Both the position numbers and the translations under genes were made by a program. A DNA stretch of 64,000 nucleotides, from positions 1-64,000 of the forward strand of contig JAZRFF010000028.1 in the NCBI GenBank assembly GCA_045661225.1, read 5' to 3'. The notes beneath the pieces are model-generated. The model did no database searches and was not told the DNA's origin. It was given only the letters and a program-made list of their open reading frames with translations. Positions 32,623-42,006 of the stretch are shown in pieces. Source of the stretch: HGM04593 sp045661225 (GTDB lineage Bacteria; Bacteroidota; Bacteroidia; Bacteroidales; Bacteroidaceae). Position 1 is the stretch's first letter, and every line of letters begins with the position of its first letter.

Positions 32623-34422
32623 TTATATCTGCTTATTGGCGCGCTTGCGCTCAATCTCGTCGAGGATAATCTTGCGCATACGCATTGATTTTGGTGTTAC
32701 CTCAAGGTATTCGTCCTCTTTTATGTATTCAAGAGCCTCTTCGAGCGAGAATACGATAGGCGGAATGATGCGGGCTTTGTCGTCGGAACCGCTGGCGCGC
32801 ATATTGGTGAGTTTCTTGCTCTTGGTGACGTTTATCACAAGGTCATTCTCGTGAATGTGCTCGCCGACAACCTGACCGGCGTATACATCTTCCTGCGGGT
32901 TAATGAAGAATTTTCCGCGCTCCTGCAGCTTGTCTATGGCGTATGCGAATGCTGTTCCGCTCTCCATTGCCACCATAGAACCGTTGGTGCGGCGCTCAAT
33001 CTCGCCCTTGTAAGGCTGGTACTCCTTGAAACGGTGTGCCATAATAGCTTCTCCGGCCGATGCTGTAAGTACATTGGTGCGAAGACCGATGATTCCTCGT
33101 GAAGGAATGTTGAACTCGATGTTTACGCGGTCGCCCTGTGCTTCCATCGATAGCATCTCGCCCTTACGGCGTGTAACCATATCTATAATCTTGCTCGAAA
33201 AATCTGTAGGTACGTTTATTGTGAGCTCCTCGATAGGTTCGTGGCGTACTCCGTCAATTTCTTTATATATAACCTGTGGCTGTCCCACCTGCAGTTCGTA
33301 ACCTTCGCGGCGCATAGTCTCAATGAGTACTGACAGGTGCAGAACGCCACGTCCGAACACGGTCCAGGCGTCCTCGTCGGGGTCTTTCTTTACTCTAAGG
33401 GCAAGGTTCTTGTCAAGCTCTTTGTCCAAACGCTCTTGAATGTGGCGCGATGTAACGAATTTGCCCTCCTTGCCAAAGAAAGGTGAGTCGTTGATTGTAA
33501 AGAGCATACTCATTGTTGGTTCGTCGATGGCGATAGGCGGGAGCGCTTCGGGGTTCTCGAAGTCGCAAATGGTGTCGCCAATCTCGAACTTCTCGAGACC
33601 TACGATGGCGCAAATGTCACCCGACTCAACGCTCTCTGTCTTTTTGCGGCCGAGGCCTTCGAATGTGTGCAACTCCTTGATTCTCATCTTGCTTTCTTCG
33701 CCGTTGCGGTTTACGAGTGTGATGTTGGCACCTTCGGTAAGTGTTCCTCTGTGCACGCGGCCTATGGCAATGCGTCCGGTATAGGGTGAATAGTCGAGCG
33801 AGGTGATGAGCATCTGTGGCGTACCCTCTAATTTCTCGGGTGCGGGAATGTGCTCGAGAATGGCGTCGAGCAACGCTGTAAGGTCGGTAGTCTCCTTGCG
33901 CCAGTCGGTGCTCATCCAGTTGTTCTTTGCCGAACCGTAGAGCACCGGAAAATCAAGCTGCTCCTCGGTTGCTTCAAGTGAGAACATAAGGTCGAAAACC
34001 ATCTCGTACACCTCTTCGGGACGGCAGTTGGGCTTGTCGACTTTGTTCACGACAACGATAGGCTTAAGACCTATCTGCAACGCCTTCTGCAACACAAAGC
34101 GTGTTTGGGGCATAGGTCCTTCGAACGCGTCTACAAGCAGAATACAGCCGTCGGCCATATTAAGCACGCGCTCAACCTCTCCACCAAAGTCGCTGTGTCC
34201 CGGAGTGTCAATGATGTTTATCTTTGTGTCCTTGTATTGTATGGATACATTCTTTGATAGAATGGTTATACCTCTTTCACGCTCAAGCTCGTTGTTGTCA
34301 AGAGTCAGCTTGTCGTTGTCCTGCTCCTTGAGAAGGTTGCCTGCAAGCATCATCTTGTCCACGAGTGTGGTCTTTCCGTGGTCGACGTGCGCAATGATGG
34401 CGATGTTACGTATGTTCTGCAT
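32623..34422 (-). CDS. typA: Translational GTPase TypA/BipA
   Basis: Ribosome-associated GTPase involved in 50S assembly and stress or cold adaptation. 599 residues. G1 is IAHVDHGKTTL, G2 ERERGITI, G3 DTPGHSDFGGEV, G4 NKVDKPNCRPEE. The EF-G-like domains follow, and the C-terminal TypA-specific part has GQVVGEHIHENDL and a KSKKLTNMRASG loop. Upstream -7-like TAACTTTG (34553-34560, minus strand). First gene of typA-thioredoxin-comM; divergent from rpsO across 326 bases that hold the two promoters and no gene. Confidence 0.97.
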   Translation of the reverse strand: MQNIRNIAIIAHVDHGKTTLVDKMMLAGNLLKEQDNDKLTLDNNELERERGITILSKNVSIQYKDTKINIIDTPGHSDFGGEVERVLNMADGCILLVDAFEGPMPQTRFVLQKALQIGLKPIVVVNKVDKPNCRPEEVYEMVFDLMFSLEATEEQLDFPVLYGSAKNNWMSTDWRKETTDLTALLDAILEHIPAPEKLEGTPQMLITSLDYSPYTGRIAIGRVHRGTLTEGANITLVNRNGEESKMRIKELHTFEGLGRKKTESVESGDICAIVGLEKFEIGDTICDFENPEALPPIAIDEPTMSMLFTINDSPFFGKEGKFVTSRHIQERLDKELDKNLALRVKKDPDEDAWTVFGRGVLHLSVLIETMRREGYELQVGQPQVIYKEIDGVRHEPIEELTINVPTDFSSKIIDMVTRRKGEMLSMEAQGDRVNIEFNIPSRGIIGLRTNVLTASAGEAIMAHRFKEYQPYKGEIERRTNGSMVAMESGTAFAYAIDKLQERGKFFINPQEDVYAGQVVGEHIHENDLVINVTKSKKLTNMRASGSDDKARIIPPIVFSLEEALEYIKEDEYLEVTPKSMRMRKIILDEIERKRANKQI

Positions 34423-34552
34423 AATATATTGTGGATATTTTGTTCAAACTGTTTTTGTATTTGCCCGGTGTAGATGCGTTCCTTTTTGTTAATGTGTCGT
34501 TACTTTTGTCCGGCGACGACGGTTATGCGGGCCGCAAGCGCGCGAGCGCTTG

Positions 34553-34560
34553 CAAAGTTA
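34553..34560 (-). promoter_or_regulatory. Candidate -7 box for typA
   Basis: Minus-strand TAACTTTG, leader about 130 nt; no clear -33 element. Confidence 0.5.
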
Positions 34561-34677
34561 CAACAAAAAGAGCAAACTTGCGTTATTTTGCTCTGTGATT
34601 ATAATGAATATACTCAAATAAATAAAGTACCGCAATAGCCTTTAAAAGGCAAAAAGCGAAAAAAAGTCGGAAAGTGA

Positions 34678-34707
34678 TTGCCAATCCGAAAAAAGGTTGT
34701 ATCTTTG
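34678..34707 (+). promoter_or_regulatory. rpsO promoter
   Basis: -33 TTG (34678-34680), 19-base spacer, -7 TATCTTTG (34700-34707); leader about 35 nt, which could carry the usual S15 autoregulatory structure but is short. Confidence 0.75.
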
Positions 34708-34748
34708 CAACCGCTAAAAGAATTTTTAATCATTTAAACATCAAATCT

Positions 34749-35018
34749 ATGTATTTGGATTCTGAGAAAAAGAAAGAGATCTTTGGCACATACGGAACGT
34801 CTAACACTGATACTGGTTCAGCTGAGAGCCAGATTGCTTTGTTCTCATACCGTATTGCCCATTTGACGGAGCACCTTAAGGCTAACCGTAAAGATTATAG
34901 CACACAGAGAGCTTTGACAACATTGGTAGGTAAGCGTCGTGCGCTCCTTAACTATCTTAAGGACCGTGACATCAACCGTTACCGTGCAATTGTTGCTAAG
35001 CTTGGCTTGCGTAGATAA
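34749..35018 (+). CDS. rpsO: 30S ribosomal protein S15
   Basis: Binds 16S rRNA in the platform of the small subunit. An upstream frame to 34674 passes through the promoter, so ATG 34749 (MYLDSEKKKEIF) is the start and gives the normal 89 residues. Visible S15 hallmarks: DTGSAESQIALFS (after the first helix), HLTEHLKANRKDYSTQRAL and KRRALLNYLK...LGLRR at the end. Single gene with its own promoter and a strong terminator. Confidence 0.98.
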   Translation: MYLDSEKKKEIFGTYGTSNTDTGSAESQIALFSYRIAHLTEHLKANRKDYSTQRALTTLVGKRRALLNYLKDRDINRYRAIVAKLGLRR

Positions 35019-35037
35019 TCTGCGCCGGAAAAGGCTT

Positions 35038-35070
35038 GCGGGACTTTCGAAAGAAAGTCCCGCTTTTTTT
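35038..35070 (+). terminator. rpsO terminator
   Basis: Stem GCGGGACTTTC / GAAAGTCCCGC with GAAA loop, then T7: a classic rho-independent terminator. Confidence 0.95.
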
Positions 35071-35140
35071 ATTCTCTGAATGAACGTATCGCCTTCTTTT
35101 GGAACGGCGCTAATCTCGTTTATAATTCAGGGGCAGTCTT

Positions 35141-36436
35141 TTATACAGCTTTTTTGTTGCGCTGTAGCAGGATAGACAGAATAATGAATGCTCCCACCAG
35201 CATAGGGTAGTACAGGTGTGGAATAATTGCTACAGGCGACACCTTGGTGAGCCCGGCTGCCATAAGCAGTTGTGCGCCGTAGGGTAACACTCCCTGTACA
35301 AAGCACGAGGCGGTGTCCAGAAGGCTTGCCGAACGTCTGGGTGCTATTTTAAACGTGTTTGCAATATCGCGTGAAATATCGCCCACTGTAAGTATGGCAA
35401 TAGTGTTGTTTGCAGTGCAGATATTAGCCATAGCGGTGAGTGCCACAATGGCAAATTCGGCACTCTTCTTCGATGCTATGCGTGCGGTGGTGAGCCCTAT
35501 GAGGTACTCTATACCGCCGTTTATGCGTACAATCTCCAGCAGTCCGCCGGCAAGCATCGTTACAATAATCAATTCCCCCATTGACAATATTCCGTTGCCG
35601 ATGTGTGAGAATAGTTCAAATTCCCCGAAACTGCCATACGTCAATCCCATAGCTCCCGACGCTACAATTCCCGTAACAAGCACTGTGAGTACATTCACCC
35701 CGAACAACGCCGATACTATCACTATAATATAAGGCAAGCATTTAAGGGCTTCGACGAGTGTTATTGCAGGTGCAGCAACCTCCTTTGCGCTGTTCCCGCT
35801 GAATGCATATATGAGCAACGTTATTATGGCCGCAGGGGCAACGAGCCTGAAATTTGTATAGAATTTGCTACGCATTGAGCAACCTTGTGTCTGTGTGGCG
35901 GCAATGGTCGTGTCCGAGATAAACGACAGGTTGTCGCCGAAAAAAGCACCTCCAACAACAATGGCTACAAGCCACGCAGTGTCGAATCCTGTCTGTTCGG
36001 CAAGCGTGTTTACCATTGGAGCAAGCGCAACGATTGTGCCCACCGATGTTCCTATGGAAAGTGATATAAAGCAGGCGGCAGCGAAAATACCGGCCGGAAG
36101 ATAGTTGGCCGGAATGAATTTCAGAGTTATTGTCACCGTAGCGTCTACAGCGCCCATTGCCTTTGTTATTTGTGCAAAGGCACCCGCAAGCACGAATATC
36201 CACACCATATACATTATGCGGGAATTTGCGGCACCGCCCGAGAAACTGTTTACGCGCTCCTCAATGCCTCCGAAACGCGATATTGCAATGGCATATATTG
36301 ACGCAGTCAAGAATGCAACTGTTATTGGAATGCGGTAAAAGTCCCCTGCAATGAGCGAACCTACAAGGTACACAGCCAACAGTACAATTATAGGCGATAT
36401 AGCAGTGAGTCCGCGCAGAATGTTGTTGCTTTTCAT
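35141..36436 (-). CDS. nhaC: NhaC family Na+/H+ antiporter
   Basis: Inner-membrane sodium/proton antiporter with about 11-12 membrane helices, 431 residues from ATG 36436 (an in-frame ATG at 36487 lies in the promoter). NhaC/NhaB-superfamily features include the GTSVGTIVALAP stretch, the FFGDNLSFISDTTIAATQTQG segment with conserved charged residues near residue 170-190, and TANNTIAILTVGDISRDIA near 350. Transcribed alone. Its -33 element lies in the T-run of the preceding gene's terminator. Confidence 0.93.
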   Translation of the reverse strand: MKSNNILRGLTAISPIIVLLAVYLVGSLIAGDFYRIPITVAFLTASIYAIAISRFGGIEERVNSFSGGAANSRIMYMVWIFVLAGAFAQITKAMGAVDATVTITLKFIPANYLPAGIFAAACFISLSIGTSVGTIVALAPMVNTLAEQTGFDTAWLVAIVVGGAFFGDNLSFISDTTIAATQTQGCSMRSKFYTNFRLVAPAAIITLLIYAFSGNSAKEVAAPAITLVEALKCLPYIIVIVSALFGVNVLTVLVTGIVASGAMGLTYGSFGEFELFSHIGNGILSMGELIIVTMLAGGLLEIVRINGGIEYLIGLTTARIASKKSAEFAIVALTAMANICTANNTIAILTVGDISRDIANTFKIAPRRSASLLDTASCFVQGVLPYGAQLLMAAGLTKVSPVAIIPHLYYPMLVGAFIILSILLQRNKKAV

Positions 36437-36457
36437 ACTTAGTGTTTTTTCAGTGTG

Positions 36458-36488
36458 CGAAGATAAGAAAAAATACTGTTTATACAAA
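36458..36488 (-). promoter_or_regulatory. nhaC promoter
   Basis: Minus-strand -33 TTTG (36485-36488), 19-base spacer, -7 TATCTTCG (36458-36465). The -33 falls in the T-run of the upstream terminator. Confidence 0.65.
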
Positions 36489-36517
36489 AAAGTGGTGCGC
36501 CTTCACAGGCGCACCAC
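36486..36517 (-). terminator. Terminator of the SusC-SusD-GH85 locus
   Basis: Stem GTGGTGCGCC / GGCGCACCAC (36492-36517) followed on the minus strand by TTTTTTG; 25 bases after the GH85 stop. Confidence 0.88.
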
Positions 36518-36541
36518 CAATTGATTATCTTTTTCTCTCGG

Positions 36542-39500
36542 TTACTTTACAAGAACCTTTGCCGAGCGAATGATATTGTCGTTCTGCATCTTTACAAGGT
36601 ATGTACCGGGCTCAATGGCAATCTTGGCAGGTTTTTCGGCAAACTCTACCAAACGACCGTCGATGGTGTAAACCCAAGCAACCTCGGCATTCTCAATAAT
36701 GATAGCGCCTTCTGTACCTTCGGCCTTAGAAACCTCGACAGCCTCAACCTCCTCGACACCGGTAGGAGCGTTAACGCCCTCGGGCTCTTCGGCTATACCC
36801 TGGTCGCGTGTGTCAACAATGGTACGTCCGGGGTTTGTACCCTGAATCTCTGCGTTGAAGTCTATTGTGAAACCCTTTGCGTGGTAGCCAACAGGGCTGA
36901 ACATTCCGGCGAACCAAGCGTCCGAGAATACAATGCGCAGACGGCTTGAGCCTGGTGTCGCGTTTTCTGGAACTTTGAATGTAAACGTGACACCGGTTGT
37001 CTGGAATGCTTCAGTTGCCTTACGAGCAGTTCCTGCAAAGAATATGCGCTCGCCCTCGGGGTCGGTTGTTGTCTTTCCTGTCTCAATCTCGCTTTGGTCT
37101 CTCTTTACCGGCAATGGCTTGTCAAAGTCTCCACTACCGTTGAGGTCCAACCAACCGCCTGCAAAGCAGTACTTCAAACCGTCGCTGGTGTCCGCACCCT
37201 TTAGTGTTATCTGAATTTCCTGACCTTGTCTCACAATCAGTGTGTGGTCAAGAGCATCGGCATACTGTGTTCCATCGAGCACAGGCTTGTCGGCTGTGTA
37301 GTTGATGTTCTGTACAGCACCAGTGGTCTTAACCTCGGTTAGGTAACGCTGCTCGCGTGCAATGTCGGCACCTTCGCAGTATTCGTCCATCTGGCTAATA
37401 CCGTAACCGCCTACTCTGTCTTCTTTTACAGGAAGCTCGCTTTGAGCTGCACGGTTAACTTTTGTCCAGATAGTTGGAGAATAGGTCTTTTTGTCAAGAG
37501 AAATGGCACGTACACCAATGTAGGGAACGTCGTTCACGCTCTCAAAGTCGATGTTTGGAATAAGTGTAGCCCACTGCGATGTTGTACCGATTTTCGATAT
37601 ACGTCCCTCTTCGCCAATCTTCAAAAGAATCTCGAAGTGGTCAATGTTGGCCTCGTCGTTGTAGAGCAATCCCCATTCTGCGCGGTCTTGTGCCTCGGCA
37701 TCAACTTCCCAGTGCAGCTTAACGGCCATTGAGGTCTTGGTTTCCTTCTTCACATTAGCAACAATGTTCTTTACATTTGCAGGTGTGATGGTGCTGTCGT
37801 CGTTAAGTTCGAGCTTACCGATGTACAACTGATAGTTCTCTTTGTTGCCCTTTACGCGGAAACCTACACGCTCTACAACGTCGTTGTTGTTAAGACCATT
37901 GAGAGCAATCTTTTTCTCTTCCCAAGTGTTGCCGGCAATGTCTCCGTATGGGAATTCAAGCCAGGTGTCGCTGCCTTTTTTCTTGAGAATGAGGTAAAGG
38001 TTCGATGGCTGTGCGCCGTTGAGGCTTTTTACTGCAATGTTGGCATATGGGTTGTGACCCTCGACCTTAAGGCTTGTCTTGTAGAGCACAATGTCGGTGC
38101 CGCTTGTTTTTGCAGTACCGGTAAGTTCAATTGATGAACCTCCTGTGTATGCATCGAGGTGTGTGTAGTTAACGTCAATGTCGTAGTTGGCGTTTGTTGT
38201 GCCACTTGTGTAACGCAACCAACGGTATGTGGGCACAATGTCCTGTGCACCCATATTGTACCAGTTGCCGGCGTAAGACTTCTTACCTTTGTAGAAGTAA
38301 CGGTCGCCGTTACCCAGTGTAAAGTGTGTAAGGAAGTGGAATCCACCCTGAATAGCCGAACGCTCAGGAATCCAGTTTGCAATACCGGCAAACTCCGATA
38401 GTGGCAATGGATAATCCTTTGTGGGTTCCCAGTGTATTTTGCCGCTATTCGCTCTTGTTACCGCAGGACGGTCTATCGGGTTGCGCTTGCCACCCGACAT
38501 TGCGCGCTCGAGCAGACGCTGGTAGTTACCCTGAATGTCGTAAGTACCGTCACCGCTATTGTAACTCATAAAACGGCTTTGACCGTGCTCGCCCCAAAGA
38601 CAGATACCAATTTTGTGTGCATAGCTGTCATACTCAAGGTTGTTCCAGCTGCGGTCCATACCCGCAATCCAAACACCGGTGTAAAGACCATCGGCTGTGC
38701 CACAATTCAATTCTGCTGCTTTTACCGAATTTGACATATTATAACCACCGGTAAAGTCACCATTGCTATAGTTTAGCATCAGGTCGTGAGTCTTACCTTC
38801 GCTGTTTCCCAAAAGAGCGTTTGTTTGTGCCGTGTTGTATGGAGAAAGACCAGCTACTGCTGTATATATTGCACTATGGTAGTTTGTGAAACCAACCTCG
38901 GCTGCATATTTCCAAAGCTCCTTGTGTACAGCTACAATATCTTCATTTGAAAAACTGTTATCCTCCCAGTTGTAGTTGATACCGTCCGAACCAAGGAACA
39001 TTAAAATGTGAATGAGAGGACGTACATATTTAAATGTGCCGTCGCTGTTCTTCTTTGTGATGAGTGCACTATATTCTTTGTCGTTACCGCCCGGTGTCCA
39101 GCTCTCGAAGAATGCAATACCGCTCATAATGTCGGTACCGTTGCGGTGTGCTGCGTCGACCCAAGAACCGGGGGCTGTAAAGAATCCGTGGTTCCAGCTA
39201 CCAAAGAGGTTGGTGTACTGCCACATTGAGAATACGTCTGAACCGAACTTGCCGTTGGGGTGTCCAACACCGTGGTCTTTACCAATGTCTGTTGGAATGT
39301 TCAGGAACAGGTTGCGTCTCTCATAGGTCTCGGGGAGAAGGCGGTCGGCGCGGTCAAGAATCTCGGCACGACGAACGTGTGAGCGTATGAACGCAAGGTC
39401 CGAAGGCAGAATACCAATGCCCATCAACTCTTCGTCTGTGGGGAACTTGCGACCCTTCTGGTCAACCTCGTAGAAAAGGTCCATAAGGCGCTGAACATCG

Positions 39501-40054
39501 AATCCCGAAAAATCGTAGAACGCATCGGGGTCGTCCTCCTGGCCTGTAATGTCCTTCCAAGGCTCTTCGCCTACAATGTCAATAACGTAGCTGTTACCGG
39601 CATCGGTTGTGTTCCAACCATCAATAATCATACCCGTGGGCTTTTGATTAGGGTCCTGCGAGTTCATATATAAATCGCCTAATCCCAATTTCCAGGGATA
39701 ACTGTTGTTACCCGATGCTTCTATTTTTAATTCGGTACTCGAGAAATATCCGTACACACCCGAAGCGCAAACGTATTTGTTGGCACCGATGCTGAACAGG
39801 TAGTACTTTTTCTCCTTTTCAATGATTCGGAACTGTTGGTTGGGGTCGTTAGCGTCTTTGCTTACACTGCCGACCTCTGTTCCTGAACTGAATGCAATAC
39901 TGTTCTTGAAATTGTCGCTGAACATCAAGAAACCTCTTGCACTGCTGATGGTCACAATCTTGTCGTTGCTGAGTTGTGACAGAGCTGTTAACTTCTCGGC
40001 GTGCACTGTGGTCAGGCACAAGATGCTGAGAAGGGTTAAAAGAGTCTTTCTCAT
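36542..40054 (-). CDS. GH85 family endo-beta-N-acetylglucosaminidase with GEVED and sorting-like domains
   Basis: Secreted multidomain hydrolase, 1170 residues, that probably cuts the chitobiose core of N-glycans. Signal peptide (1-19); a beta-trefoil-like N-terminal region (about 20-165); then a GH85-like TIM barrel (about 190-600). SMWQYTNLFGSWNHGFF and AAHRNGTDIMSGIAF match GH85, and DGINYNWED places Asn362 and Glu364 at the family's catalytic Asn-x-Glu. Beta-sandwich modules follow (about 640-860), then a GEVED domain (about 900-1070, GGWLDLNGSGDFD), and a C-terminal type IX secretion-like sorting domain (IDGRLV, GTYLVKM, AKVLVK). Third gene of SusC-SusD-GH85, 60 bases after SusD. The glycosidase family is inferred from motifs, not a search. 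Confidence 0.83.
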   Translation of the reverse strand: MRKTLLTLLSILCLTTVHAEKLTALSQLSNDKIVTISSARGFLMFSDNFKNSIAFSSGTEVGSVSKDANDPNQQFRIIEKEKKYYLFSIGANKYVCASGVYGYFSSTELKIEASGNNSYPWKLGLGDLYMNSQDPNQKPTGMIIDGWNTTDAGNSYVIDIVGEEPWKDITGQEDDPDAFYDFSGFDVQRLMDLFYEVDQKGRKFPTDEELMGIGILPSDLAFIRSHVRRAEILDRADRLLPETYERRNLFLNIPTDIGKDHGVGHPNGKFGSDVFSMWQYTNLFGSWNHGFFTAPGSWVDAAHRNGTDIMSGIAFFESWTPGGNDKEYSALITKKNSDGTFKYVRPLIHILMFLGSDGINYNWEDNSFSNEDIVAVHKELWKYAAEVGFTNYHSAIYTAVAGLSPYNTAQTNALLGNSEGKTHDLMLNYSNGDFTGGYNMSNSVKAAELNCGTADGLYTGVWIAGMDRSWNNLEYDSYAHKIGICLWGEHGQSRFMSYNSGDGTYDIQGNYQRLLERAMSGGKRNPIDRPAVTRANSGKIHWEPTKDYPLPLSEFAGIANWIPERSAIQGGFHFLTHFTLGNGDRYFYKGKKSYAGNWYNMGAQDIVPTYRWLRYTSGTTNANYDIDVNYTHLDAYTGGSSIELTGTAKTSGTDIVLYKTSLKVEGHNPYANIAVKSLNGAQPSNLYLILKKKGSDTWLEFPYGDIAGNTWEEKKIALNGLNNNDVVERVGFRVKGNKENYQLYIGKLELNDDSTITPANVKNIVANVKKETKTSMAVKLHWEVDAEAQDRAEWGLLYNDEANIDHFEILLKIGEEGRISKIGTTSQWATLIPNIDFESVNDVPYIGVRAISLDKKTYSPTIWTKVNRAAQSELPVKEDRVGGYGISQMDEYCEGADIAREQRYLTEVKTTGAVQNINYTADKPVLDGTQYADALDHTLIVRQGQEIQITLKGADTSDGLKYCFAGGWLDLNGSGDFDKPLPVKRDQSEIETGKTTTDPEGERIFFAGTARKATEAFQTTGVTFTFKVPENATPGSSRLRIVFSDAWFAGMFSPVGYHAKGFTIDFNAEIQGTNPGRTIVDTRDQGIAEEPEGVNAPTGVEEVEAVEVSKAEGTEGAIIIENAEVAWVYTIDGRLVEFAEKPAKIAIEPGTYLVKMQNDNIIRSAKVLVK

Positions 40055-40113
40055 CTTTTTAATAATTAGTTAGTATAAAGTTTTTTATCTCTCCAATGTA
40101 TGCTTGTTTCTTG

Positions 40114-41976
40114 TTAGAAGTTAGCCTTGTCAACGTCCCACCACAAGCGTGTAGCCTGCAGGTCGGCACCACCAAGAGCGGGGAGTCCGAACTCGTTTAC
40201 AATAGCCTGGATACGGTCCTCGGTGGGTGCCCAAGGTATGCGACGTATAATATCTCCCTCTACAAGAGAACCATCGCCATCTTCGGGGTTAAGCACGGGG
40301 AACAGTTTGGGGTAGCCTGTACGACGCAACTCGGTCCAAGCCTCGGTTGAGAGCGGGAACAGTGCAATGTACTTCTGGGTGATAATCTTCTCGAGCTTTG
40401 TCTCCTGAGTATCATTATCGTTCCACTTAACGCCAATCTTTGTTGTGCTTTCCAAATCTTCGGTGTTGCCTGTGGGGTCAATATATGTGTAGTCGGCAGC
40501 ACTCTCTTGAGCCATATAATCTCCTACAAGGGTTTTGTACGGGAATACATCGGGGAATCCTTCGAATGGACACTCGAGGTAAGCGTTCTCAATAGCACGC
40601 TCATAGAAGAACTGTGCTGTACCGCCCATACTCCAACCGCGCAGAGCACCTTCGGCACGCAACAGGTCAACCTCGGCCCACTTTATAAAGTAGAGAGGAA
40701 TAAGTGCGTCAGTAAATGTCTGTGTGTTGATTTTTGAGAATGCCTGTAGCTGGTTAACGGCGTAGTCCTGTCCTGTACCTACAAGGAAACCTTCGCGCAA
40801 ACCGCATAGTCTTGTGCCTGCAGGCATCTTCTCGAATGTCTCGTCGTTTATAATTACGTTGTTGTTATTTTCGAACACATAATCAACGTATGGGTGGTTG
40901 AGGCTCATAAGCAAGCTCTCGAACGATGCCGACAATACAAGGTCACCCCAGCCGAACACTCCCAGAAGCGGGTGAGCGAAACCGCTGAACATTGGGTAAA
41001 GAGCGTGCTGGTCGAGCTCGCGCTCAATGACACCGCTTGCAACAGCCTCTTCGGCCCATTTTCTGGCAGTCACAGCATCAACCTTTACAATGTGCATAGC
41101 CATACGCAATTTCAACGAGTTTGCGAGCTTGATGTATGTGTCGAAGCTTGTATCTCCCTCAAGGTAGAAGGCGGGGTTTGTATCGTGGTAAGCTCCCAAT
41201 ATACCGGTGACTATATTCTTATACTCATCGGAACGATATTCGTAGTTCTGCAGACAGGCTACAATGTTGTCGATGTTCTTTACAATAGCATTGTAGATGC
41301 TTCGCACGTTGATGTACACGCGAGGGTCCTCAACACCTCTCTTGTCCTCGAAATATGTGTAAGGACCGGCAAGGTCGGCCTGCTCCTGTGCAATGATGCA
41401 GTAGAAAAGAAGGTTGATGGCCTTAATCTCGGGGATTTTGTTCATTTCGGGGTCATTGAGCAAGGGAATTATTGAGTTCTTTGCCATTGTATAGGCACCC
41501 AACGGGTCGCCGTTAAAATCGGTGGTAAGGTCGTATGTCGAGGTCTTTTTACCATACATAAAGTCGCTGTGAGGTACTGTAAAGTACTGTGCGTATGTAT
41601 CGGGGCCAAGACTGTACTGACGCTGGTAAGCGTGCTCGGCAGGGTAGCCGCCCTCTTTACCGCCACGAATGTTATAACGTCCTGACATTGCCTGACGGAA
41701 CAGCGGGTCAAGATAACCGGCAGCAGCAGCAACCTCTTCAATAGGGTATTCCTCGTAGTAATTGAGTACGTCGGCGGGTGTCTCTTCCTCTATAAGGGTG
41801 TCAAACTCTCCCGGACGCTGCACTTCATTCTCGGGCTTGTTTTCTGTATTGTTGTTCTCGGGTACAATAATGTCGCCTAAACCAAATTCGTCGCCCGGAT
41901 TATCGAACTTCAAACAAGAGTTCATTGCAAACGATGTAAATAACAACGTTGCTGCTAAAATCAGATGTTTTTTCAT
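40114..41976 (-). CDS. SusD/RagB family surface glycan-binding lipoprotein
   Basis: Surface lipoprotein that captures glycans and closes over the SusC channel. Signal peptide with lipobox FAMNSC (Cys21), then an acidic region. The SusD helical TPR core ends with the family hallmark KIITQKYIALFPLSTEAWTELRRTGYPKL, in a 620-residue protein (SusD-like_2 size). The ligand is unknown, but the linked GH85 gene suggests N-glycans. Starts 30 bases after the SusC stop. Confidence 0.92.
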   Translation of the reverse strand: MKKHLILAATLLFTSFAMNSCLKFDNPGDEFGLGDIIVPENNNTENKPENEVQRPGEFDTLIEEETPADVLNYYEEYPIEEVAAAAGYLDPLFRQAMSGRYNIRGGKEGGYPAEHAYQRQYSLGPDTYAQYFTVPHSDFMYGKKTSTYDLTTDFNGDPLGAYTMAKNSIIPLLNDPEMNKIPEIKAINLLFYCIIAQEQADLAGPYTYFEDKRGVEDPRVYINVRSIYNAIVKNIDNIVACLQNYEYRSDEYKNIVTGILGAYHDTNPAFYLEGDTSFDTYIKLANSLKLRMAMHIVKVDAVTARKWAEEAVASGVIERELDQHALYPMFSGFAHPLLGVFGWGDLVLSASFESLLMSLNHPYVDYVFENNNNVIINDETFEKMPAGTRLCGLREGFLVGTGQDYAVNQLQAFSKINTQTFTDALIPLYFIKWAEVDLLRAEGALRGWSMGGTAQFFYERAIENAYLECPFEGFPDVFPYKTLVGDYMAQESAADYTYIDPTGNTEDLESTTKIGVKWNDNDTQETKLEKIITQKYIALFPLSTEAWTELRRTGYPKLFPVLNPEDGDGSLVEGDIIRRIPWAPTEDRIQAIVNEFGLPALGGADLQATRLWWDVDKANF

Positions 41977-42006
41977 ATCTAGAATAATTTTTTTACCTTA
42001 TTTATA

